Positions 55,734 through 62,004 of a DNA stretch of 62,004 nt are shown piece by piece. The notes under the pieces were generated by a model. That model was not told where the DNA came from. It made no database searches and saw only the letters and a list, made by a program, of their open reading frames with translations. Source of the DNA: Planktotalea sp. (lineage in GTDB: Bacteria; Pseudomonadota; Alphaproteobacteria; Rhodobacterales; Rhodobacteraceae). How positions within the stretch are numbered: the stretch's first letter is position 1; every line of letters begins with the position of its first letter. The position numbers and the translations under genes are program-made. The stretch lies in contig NZ_JABBAL010000018.1 of NCBI RefSeq assembly GCF_018607995.1, forward strand, positions 1 to 62,004, in the 5' to 3' direction.

Positions 55734-56603
55734 ATGACGATTTTCAATCTTGGGTCGATCAACGCAGATCATGTGTATTGTGTTCCGCATTTGCCTGGGC
55801 CGGGTGAAACACTTGCGGCGACGTCGATGCAGACCGGACTTGGTGGTAAGGGCGCGAATATGTCTGTCGCCGCTGCACGAGCTGGCAGTCATGTTGCGCA
55901 AATCGGTGCGGTCGGACGCGACGGACTTTGGGCCAAAAATCGTTTGTTAGAGTATGGTATTGATACCCGCCATATCGCGGAATTGGATGTTCCAACAGGC
56001 CATGCAATTATCACTGTCGATGATGCGGGGGAGAACGTAATCACGCTGTTTTCTGGAGCCAATCACCAGATTTCGGAAGACAGCATTGCGCGTGTTTTAA
56101 GTTCCGGCAGTACAGGCGATACTTTCGTTACGCAGAATGAAACGAATGCGCAGGTTATCGCTGCAAAAATGGGTTCTAAATTGGGGTTTCGGGTTTGTTA
56201 CGCAGCCGCCCCCTTTGATGCGAATGCCGTGAAAGAAATGCTACCCTATCTGGATTTTCTAATCTTAAACGCGGTCGAAGCACAGCAACTGGAGACGGCG
56301 CTGGGCGTATCGATTGAAGAGCTGGAAGTCGCAGATATTGTGATCACCTTGGGTGCGAAAGGTGCGCGTTGGATCGGGCGAGAAATCGATCAGAGCTTTG
56401 ATGCAATCAAAGTGGACCCGATTGATACGACAGGCGCGGGCGACACGTTCACAGGGTATGTTCTGGCTGGACTGGATCGCGGTTTGACTATGGGACAGTC
56501 AATTTCACTTGCGATGCGAGCTGCCGCTTTGATGGTGACGCGCATGGGCACCGCTGACGTGATCCCCGACCTCAAAGAGGTCGAGGAATTTTCTGGTCTT
56601 TAG
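55734..56603 (+). CDS. PfkB-family sugar kinase (ribokinase-like)
   Basis: A 289-residue kinase with FNLGSINADHVYCVPHLPGP at the N-terminus, GLGGKGANMSVAAARAGSHV near residues 36-55, and the PfkB signature DTTGAGDTFTGYVLAGLDRG near 230 with the catalytic Asp. It resembles ribokinase (D-ribose to ribose 5-phosphate), but the sugar cannot be fixed from sequence. It is 18 bases downstream of maeB; its stop overlaps the decayed msrA. Confidence 0.9.
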   Translation: MTIFNLGSINADHVYCVPHLPGPGETLAATSMQTGLGGKGANMSVAAARAGSHVAQIGAVGRDGLWAKNRLLEYGIDTRHIAELDVPTGHAIITVDDAGENVITLFSGANHQISEDSIARVLSSGSTGDTFVTQNETNAQVIAAKMGSKLGFRVCYAAAPFDANAVKEMLPYLDFLILNAVEAQQLETALGVSIEELEVADIVITLGAKGARWIGREIDQSFDAIKVDPIDTTGAGDTFTGYVLAGLDRGLTMGQSISLAMRAAALMVTRMGTADVIPDLKEVEEFSGL

Positions 56604-57261
56604 TGGGATAAAAACGATGCTGCTTTGTCCCAAGGTTGCTATACTCTCGCGTCGCAACCACATCCTTGGCAATAGCGTTTCTAGGCGTCTGATTGTTTGA
56701 CCGCACCAAATCGGGTGAGCATGCGCTTGGTGCCTTTGTAGTATCTTGGTGGTAGACTTCGGCCTTGTAGAACTGCCCATCTTGTGAGATCGGCGTTACG
56801 ATCTTCTGACCTAACACGTTCTGTGCCGCCTGCTTTGCTGCCTTCGCAGAAGCGTTTTGCGCATTGTTAGAGCCGAAAACCACTGTACAATAGCTATTGC
56901 TACGGTCACAGAGTTGGCCCCCCGCATCCATTGGATCAACTGAACGGAAGAACATATTTAGCAGCTGGTCAGGGAATAACTTAGCGGGATCAAACTGGAT
57001 TTGAACCGCTTCGTAGTGGCCCGAACCGCCTTTCGTGACATCTTTTTAGGTTGGGTTCTTTTTCTTGCCGCCCATGTAGCCGGAGACAACTTCTTTCACG
57101 CCGGGCACGCGTTCAAAGTCGCTCTCAACGCACCAAAAGCATCCACCTGCGACTATGGGAAATTCCGTTCCGGTAGCCTCAGCTGGTTTTGAATGGAACG
57201 CAAAACCTATGACGATAAGGCTCGCGAGGATGGCAGGCTTGACTTGCTTAAGTTGGAACAT
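56600..57261 (-). pseudogene. msrA: periplasmic peptide methionine sulfoxide reductase MsrA, decayed
   Basis: From ATG 57261 the gene encodes a signal peptide ([20 protein letters not shown], ending near AEA) and then [20 protein letters not shown], the MsrA active-site block with GCFWC. TAA at 57046-57048 stops it after KKKNPT, where the family has Tyr. The same frame continues with KDVTKGGSGHYEAVQIQFDP and the MsrA body to AEVYHQD, then a one-base loss near 56742 shifts the frame (YKGTKRMLTRFGAVKQSD in the other frame), where two more stops appear. Three separate lesions make it a true pseudogene. Confidence 0.93.
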
Positions 57262-57390
57262 GGGTAAACTGCTTTCACGCAGGCTAGCCGGATGGTGGTG
57301 CGCCAAGCAATCGTGTGTCATGCTTTGTCATAGCTTGGTGAGCGGAATTTCCCGCATGGAGCCATTTGTTTCAGTGCCAGAAAAATTGGA

Positions 57391-58110
57391 ATGTCTATGA
57401 AAATCGCGATGTGGTCGGGGCCGCGCAACCTGTCGACCGCCCTTATGTACAGCTTTGCTAATCGCGCTGACATGAGCGCGGTCGATGAGCCTTTCTATGC
57501 TTCATATCTTACGCAAACAGGTTTGGCGCATCCTATGCGAGATGCAGTGATTGCTTCGCAAAAAAGCGATGCAGGCGCTGTGATAGCGGATTTGTGCTCT
57601 GCGGATAAGACAGAGCACCAGTATCAAAAGCACATGACGCAACACATGTTACCTACGATTGCCCGGGATTGGTTAACTAAGGCTAAGAACGTATTCCTAA
57701 TCCGTCACCCGTCGCGGATCCTAGCGAGTTGGGTGAATAAACACGATACGCCAAGCCTGTCTGATATCGGATTTACGCAGCAGTTGGATATTTTTGAGCA
57801 GGTGATCGAAATGGGGCAGTCAGCGATCGTAATCGATTCTGCTTATATCCGCTCTCATCCAGAGAAAAGCCTTCGCGCGCTGTGTGACGCCATTGATCTG
57901 GCGTGGGATCCGGCGATGTTGGCCTGGGAAAGCGGTCCAAAACCTTTCGATGGCGTTTGGGCGAAGCACTGGTATGACGCTGTGCATCGCTCGACGGGCT
58001 TCTCTGATACGGAAGGGCCTCTGCCAGTCTTGAAGGGTGATCTAGCTAAGATTAACGAAGAAGCGCTGCCAATCTATGAAAGGCTAGCAGCGCTAAAACT
58101 TTTAATTTAG
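57391..58110 (+). CDS. P-loop sulfotransferase-like protein
   Basis: A 239-residue protein with the P-loop MWSGPRNLSTALMYSFANR near the N-terminus, the type used by PAPS-dependent sulfotransferases for the 5'-phosphosulfate, and FLIRHPSRILASWVNKHDTP near 105, the 3'-phosphate loop region. The acceptor is unknown. An alternative start is two codons later. It is convergent with argG, three bases apart, and divergent from the msrA relic. Confidence 0.85.
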   Translation: MSMKIAMWSGPRNLSTALMYSFANRADMSAVDEPFYASYLTQTGLAHPMRDAVIASQKSDAGAVIADLCSADKTEHQYQKHMTQHMLPTIARDWLTKAKNVFLIRHPSRILASWVNKHDTPSLSDIGFTQQLDIFEQVIEMGQSAIVIDSAYIRSHPEKSLRALCDAIDLAWDPAMLAWESGPKPFDGVWAKHWYDAVHRSTGFSDTEGPLPVLKGDLAKINEEALPIYERLAALKLLI

Positions 58111-58113
58111 TGT

Positions 58114-59334
58114 CTACTTTTTCAAATGACGCGCGCGTGCAGCAAGCAGTTTCAGACGTAAGGCATTCAATTGGATGAACCCTGCTGCATCCTTTTGATC
58201 GTAGGCGCCCGCATCATCTTCAAAGGTCACATGCGCCTCTGAATAGAGGCTGTGATCAGACCAGCGCGCCACGCAGGTCGCTGACCCTTTGTAGAGTTTC
58301 AGGCGAACCGTACCTGTCACATGCTCTTGGCTTTTGTCGATCGCAGCTTGCAACATTTCACGTTCGGGGCTGAACCAAAAGCCGTTATAGATCAGCTCTG
58401 CGTAGCGTGGCATGAGGCTGTCTTTCAAATGGCTGGCTCCGCTATCAAGCGTGATTTGCTCAATGCCGCGATGTGCCTCGAGCAGAACAGTGCCGCCCGG
58501 CGTTTCGTAAATGCCGCGGGACTTCATTCCAACGAAACGATTTTCTACGAAATCAAGCCGGCCAATACCGTGCTTTCCACCAACCTCATTGAGCTTCGTT
58601 AAGATGGTCGCAGGGCTCATCTCTTCGCCATTGATCGACACGGCGTCGCCACGTTTAAAGCCGATCTCCATGAATTCAGCCTCGTTTGGCGCTTCCTCGG
58701 GCGATACTGTGCGCTGATACACGTATTCGGGTGCGCTGACGGCGGGATCCTCAAGCACTTTGCCCTCGGATGAGGTGTGCAACAGGTTCGCATCGACAGA
58801 AAAAGGGGCCTCGCCGCGCTTGTCTTTCGCGATTGGAATCTGGTGCTGTTCTGCAAAATCAAGCAGTTTCGTGCGGCTCGACAAATCCCATTCGCGCCAA
58901 GGGGCGATTACTTTGATATCGGGGTTCAGTGCATATGCGGCCAATTCGAACCGCACCTGATCGTTGCCCTTGCCCGTCGCTCCGTGAGCGATTGCGTCTG
59001 CGCCGACTTCCTCTGCGATTTCAATCAAACGTTTTGAAATCAAGGGTCGCGCAATTGAAGTGCCAAGTAGGTACAAGCCTTCATAGACCGCATTTGCGCG
59101 AAACATTGGAAACACGAAATCGCGCACAAATTCTTCGCGCACATCTTCAATGTAGATGTCTTTGACACCCATGAGTTCCGCTTTGGCACGAGCCGGCTCC
59201 AGCTCTTCTCCCTGACCAAGATCTGCGGTGAAGGTCACGACCTCGCAACCGTATTCTGTTTCAAGCCACTTCAAAATGATCGATGTGTCGAGGCCGCCGG
59301 AATAGGCCAAAACGACTTTTTTAGGCGCAGTCAT
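58114..59334 (-). CDS. argG: argininosuccinate synthase
   Basis: Couples citrulline and aspartate with ATP in arginine synthesis. 406 residues with the pyrophosphatase loop [15 protein letters not shown] at residues 10-24, [15 protein letters not shown] near 120, and the C-terminal region with [27 protein letters not shown] leader precedes ATG 59334. It stands alone here, between a sulfotransferase-like gene and ilvA. Confidence 0.98.
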   Translation of the reverse strand: MTAPKKVVLAYSGGLDTSIILKWLETEYGCEVVTFTADLGQGEELEPARAKAELMGVKDIYIEDVREEFVRDFVFPMFRANAVYEGLYLLGTSIARPLISKRLIEIAEEVGADAIAHGATGKGNDQVRFELAAYALNPDIKVIAPWREWDLSSRTKLLDFAEQHQIPIAKDKRGEAPFSVDANLLHTSSEGKVLEDPAVSAPEYVYQRTVSPEEAPNEAEFMEIGFKRGDAVSINGEEMSPATILTKLNEVGGKHGIGRLDFVENRFVGMKSRGIYETPGGTVLLEAHRGIEQITLDSGASHLKDSLMPRYAELIYNGFWFSPEREMLQAAIDKSQEHVTGTVRLKLYKGSATCVARWSDHSLYSEAHVTFEDDAGAYDQKDAAGFIQLNALRLKLLAARARHLKK

Positions 59335-59450
59335 CGCGGGTTCCTTTCAGAAGAATTTCAGCGCGCGATACCGTGTTTTCCAAGGCGGAGCAAGATAAGC
59401 ACCGCTGTTATAAGCTTGAAAGGACGCTTGCGCTGCGTCAGACACAAAGA

Positions 59451-60689
59451 ATGACCAGTTTTCAAGATAGAGCGATACTCGCAGAGCGCGCAATCCGCGC
59501 TGTTCTGCCGCCAACGCCTTTGCAGCGAAACGTACATTTGTCCGAAAAATTTGATGCGGATATTTGGCTGAAACGCGAAGATTTGTCCCCTGTGCGATCT
59601 TACAAACTACGCGGTGCTTTCAATGCGATGCGAAAAGTGCTGAGTGATGATCCTGAAAAGGGCCATTTTGTCTGTGCGAGCGCGGGTAATCACGCGCAAG
59701 GCGTTGCGTATATGTGCAAGCATTTTGGCGTGAAAGGCACGATTTTCATGCCTGTTACAACGCCTCAGCAGAAGATTGATAAGACGCGAATTTTCGGTGG
59801 AGATACGATCGAGATCAAGCTGATTGGTGACTATTTCGACGATACTCTAAGCGCTGCACAAAGTCACTGCGCCGAGGTGAATGGTCATTTCTTGTCCCCC
59901 TTCGATGACGAAGATGTCATTGAGGGGCAGGCTACGGTCGCAGTCGAGATTGAATCGCAATTGGGCGCGTTGCCAGATCGAATCGTTTTGCCAGTTGGTG
60001 GCGGCGGTTTGTCTGCTGGAACACGCAGCTACTTTGGCGAACGCTGTGCGATGAATTTTGTTGAGCCGAGTGGCGGCGCGTGTCTTTTTTCCGCACTGCA
60101 CGCGGGCAGCCCGGTTGATTTAGAGCAAGTCGATACCTTTGCAGATGGTGCTGCGGTCGGACGGATTGGCATGCGCACATTTGAGCGTCTTAAAGTTGTG
60201 TCTGTAGCTGATACCATCCAAATTCAAGAAGATCGCGTGTGCATTACTATGCTTGAAATGTTGAACATTGAAGGCATCGTTTTGGAGCCCGCGGGTGCTT
60301 TGGCTTTAGATGCGTTGATCGATTTAAGGGATGTTATCAAAGGCCAGACGGTTGTTTGCATTGCCTCTGGTGGCAACTTTGATTTTGAACGGCTTCCCGA
60401 AGTTAAAGAGCGCGCACAAAGATTTGCAGGTTTGAAGAAATATTTTGTGCTGCGCATGCCGCAACGACCCGGTGCTTTGAAGGAATTTTTGGGCATTCTT
60501 GGGCCTGATGACGACATCAGTCGGTTTGAATATCTTAAGAAATCCGCGCGTAATTTTGGTTCTGTCCTGATAGGTCTTGAAACAAAAAAGGCGGAGAATT
60601 TTGCGGTGTTGCTTTCGAAATTAAGCGCCGCTGGATTTGGATATACGGATATCACAGATGATGAGATCTTAGCGCAATTCCTGATTTAG
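59451..60689 (+). CDS. ilvA: threonine ammonia-lyase (biosynthetic type)
   Basis: PLP enzyme that turns threonine into 2-oxobutanoate for isoleucine synthesis. From ATG 59451 (MTSFQDRAILAERAIRAVLP) it has 412 residues. The PLP lysine is in REDLSPVRSYKLRGAFNAM, the phosphate-binding loop is VGGGGLSAG, and SGGNFDFERL is the Ser-Gly-Gly block. The C-terminal 80 residues (YFVLRMPQRPGALKEFLGIL) form one ACT-like domain, so it is the single-ACT form. The upstream 26 codons in frame are probably not translated. Confidence 0.95.
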   Translation: MTSFQDRAILAERAIRAVLPPTPLQRNVHLSEKFDADIWLKREDLSPVRSYKLRGAFNAMRKVLSDDPEKGHFVCASAGNHAQGVAYMCKHFGVKGTIFMPVTTPQQKIDKTRIFGGDTIEIKLIGDYFDDTLSAAQSHCAEVNGHFLSPFDDEDVIEGQATVAVEIESQLGALPDRIVLPVGGGGLSAGTRSYFGERCAMNFVEPSGGACLFSALHAGSPVDLEQVDTFADGAAVGRIGMRTFERLKVVSVADTIQIQEDRVCITMLEMLNIEGIVLEPAGALALDALIDLRDVIKGQTVVCIASGGNFDFERLPEVKERAQRFAGLKKYFVLRMPQRPGALKEFLGILGPDDDISRFEYLKKSARNFGSVLIGLETKKAENFAVLLSKLSAAGFGYTDITDDEILAQFLI

Positions 60690-60698
60690 AGGATCACT

Positions 60699-61505
60699 AT
60701 GTTTGTTGGAAAATCGGTTGTTATTACTGGTGGTGGTAGCGGAATTGGCGCGGCTTTGGCGCGCGGGTTTGCAGCGAATGGTGCGTATGTTTGTGTCTGT
60801 GATCTGAACGAAGATGCGGCCCATCGCATCGCGACAGACGTAAATGGTGTTGCTGTTACTTGCGATGTTCGATGCGAAACGGATGTTCAAAATCTGATAG
60901 AAACAGCGCGAAAAAAATTCGGAGATGTGGATATCTTCATCTCTAATGCAGGTTTGGCGAAGCCTGAACCAGCGCATGCAGCCTCTGCTGCAAATGATGT
61001 GTGGCAATTAAATTGGGAAGTTCATGTGATGTCGCATGTTTATGCGGCGCGCGCTTTGCTTCCCACCATGATCAAACGGGGTAACGGCCATTTGGTGAAT
61101 GTTGCCTCTGCCGCTGGCCTGCTGAATCAGATCGGGGATGCTGCGTATTCAGCGACTAAACACGCAGCTGTCAGTTTTGCCGAGTCTCTTGCGATTTCGC
61201 ACAATGATGATGGCATCGATATTTCTGTTGTTTGCCCCCAATACGTCGCCACGCCTTTGATAAAAATGTCGGATGATACGGTTGTGTCGGGATCACTTTT
61301 GTCCGCTGATGACGCGGCACATCAAATTCTAAATGGCATTGTGGCTAAAGATTTTATGATTTTGCCGCATCCTCAGGTGGCGGACTATTGCAGGTTTAGG
61401 GGTGTAGATCATGCGAGTTGGCTCTCAGGAATGAAGGGGTTGCGACGAAAGTTTGTGAGAGAGTCGGAGACAGGAGAGCTGAAGGACATGCACAAGTTCG
61501 TGTAA
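60699..61505 (+). CDS. short-chain dehydrogenase/reductase
   Basis: A classical SDR of 268 residues: NAD(P) motif VVITGGGSGIGAALARGFAA near residues 8-27, NAG in ISNAGLA, catalytic Ser in NVASAAGLLN and YSATK (Y153xxxK157 region). Asp at the end of the second strand (CVCDLNED) points to NAD rather than NADP. Substrate unknown. Nine bases after ilvA, same direction; its stop meets the Hpt gene. Confidence 0.92.
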   Translation: MFVGKSVVITGGGSGIGAALARGFAANGAYVCVCDLNEDAAHRIATDVNGVAVTCDVRCETDVQNLIETARKKFGDVDIFISNAGLAKPEPAHAASAANDVWQLNWEVHVMSHVYAARALLPTMIKRGNGHLVNVASAAGLLNQIGDAAYSATKHAAVSFAESLAISHNDDGIDISVVCPQYVATPLIKMSDDTVVSGSLLSADDAAHQILNGIVAKDFMILPHPQVADYCRFRGVDHASWLSGMKGLRRKFVRESETGELKDMHKFV

Positions 61506-61506
61506 T

Positions 61507-61834
61507 TCATGCGGCAGCGTCCGGCGAGAGATGCTCCAGGAACATTTTTTGAGTTCTGATAGGCCGAAGAAATCTCATCCATGCGATCAAAGGGCACGCT
61601 ATTTGCAGCTTGCTGCTCTCCCGCGCCACAGAGTTGGGCAAATTGATCGAAGCCCAAGTTCAATGCGCTGCCTTTCAGGAAATGTAGGTCCTCTTCAAAA
61701 CTTTCGCTATCCGCTTTCGTGAGCGTTACGTCGATGCGGTCTTCTACTTCGCTCAAGAAAAGCTCGACTACTTTATCGAAATCGTCAACGCCGATTTTGT
61801 TGCGCAATTCTTCTACTTTGGACCAATCGATCAT
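61507..61834 (-). pseudogene. Hpt (histidine phosphotransfer) domain protein, probable frameshift at the C-terminus
   Basis: From ATG 61834 (MIDWSKVEELRNKIGVDDFD) the sequence is a single Hpt domain: helices with LFLSEVEDRI and the phospho-acceptor H51 in LHFLKGSALNLGF, then AYQNSK. In a run of six A (minus strand, 61545-61550) the reading slips: as written it continues NVPGASLAGRCRMNYTNL and runs on to 61409, inside the convergent SDR gene. If the run were five or eight A, the frame would give MFLEHLSPDAAA and stop at 61507, one base after the SDR stop, which is a far better C-terminus. The phosphotransfer core is intact, so the protein may still work. Sequencing error is possible. Confidence 0.7.
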
Positions 61835-61954
61835 TTTGTCACCTCGCCCGCTTTGTTGGCGCGAAATGGTAAAGACTTTGTTTCTAGAGATAGGTTTTTC
61901 GGCAAAGTTATTTTCAATTTGAAATTTCACATGTCGTTAGGAAATTACGCCTCG

Positions 61955-62004
61955 GGTCAGGACTCATGCCTAGAATATGACGGTTGCTGCGAGGGCTATT
62001 GCGG
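61955..62004. mobile_element. second IS5-type element (left end, cut by window edge)
   Basis: GGTCAGGACTCAT, two variable bases, then CTAGAATATGACGG match the left end at 12114-12140, including the transposase stop CTA at 61970-61972 and the upstream leftward codons for IALAATVIF. The element continues beyond the window. It differs from the copy at 12112-12895 in only a few bases over the visible part. Confidence 0.85.

Noticed and set aside
1..62004. CRISPR arrays, tRNA or rRNA genes
   Set aside because: No regularly spaced repeats, and no T-loop/anticodon-arm patterns in the intergenic regions that I could recognise by eye; tRNAscan would confirm.

Overview
The window looks like a chromosomal segment of an alphaproteobacterium of the Rhodobacteraceae (Roseobacter group). 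Support comes from the RegB/SenC/RegA redox regulators beside an ahcY neighbourhood, alphaproteobacterial-type AddAB, the hemD / mitofilin-like / hemY block, HslV with an N-terminal extension, and the maf-aroE-coaE-dnaQ | hemJ-rho-mnmE-mnmG-rsmG-parA-parB arrangement. Base composition is moderate. Both edges carry insertion-sequence remnants, and at least eight loci are broken. This fits an IS-rich, gene-decaying relative of marine roseobacters, but no species can be named from the sequence alone.

Left part (1-10 kb): an IS481-type transposase relic, a leftward hemD - membrane protein - hemY - glycerate kinase operon, and a rightward tsaD - gpsA - yciI operon ending in a ruined EVE-domain gene. 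A ruined extensin-family gene and ahcY follow. Accessory part (10-16.3 kb): YHS, HD and GNAT genes, an IS5-type element inserted into a small lipoprotein gene, a UDP-sugar epimerase with an O-antigen-ligase-like protein, a jelly-roll/tail-like gene remnant and a Doc-like toxin remnant. This block separates ahcY from the reg genes. Next come regA, senC and regB (16.3-19.1 kb), then the tightly overlapping operon tsaE-amgK-murU-addB-addA, then trxA and hslV - membrane protein - hslU, a transporter, smr, mltA, a Tim44-like gene, fxsA and secB.

The centre of interest is 38.6-47.5 kb. A 385-base AT-rich intergenic region with two perfect DnaA boxes (TTATCCACA) and three one-mismatch boxes lies between the divergent maf and hemJ genes and is the likely chromosomal replication origin. 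Two perfect parS sites are built into the start of mnmG and rsmG, and a 14/16 parS-like site lies in hemW, around the parAB segregation genes. The right part holds hemW-rdgB-rph, hrcA-grpE, mutS, maeB, a ribokinase-like gene, a ruined msrA, a sulfotransferase-like gene, argG, ilvA, an SDR gene and a probably frameshifted Hpt gene, and ends in a second copy of the IS5-type element.

Most of the window is core metabolism and information processing. I found no tRNA, rRNA or CRISPR array and no clear phage. The best candidates for follow-up are the origin/parS layout, the unknown membrane protein translationally coupled between hslV and hslU, the cell-wall recycling pair inside a tRNA-modification/DNA-repair operon, and the cluster of recent pseudogenes.
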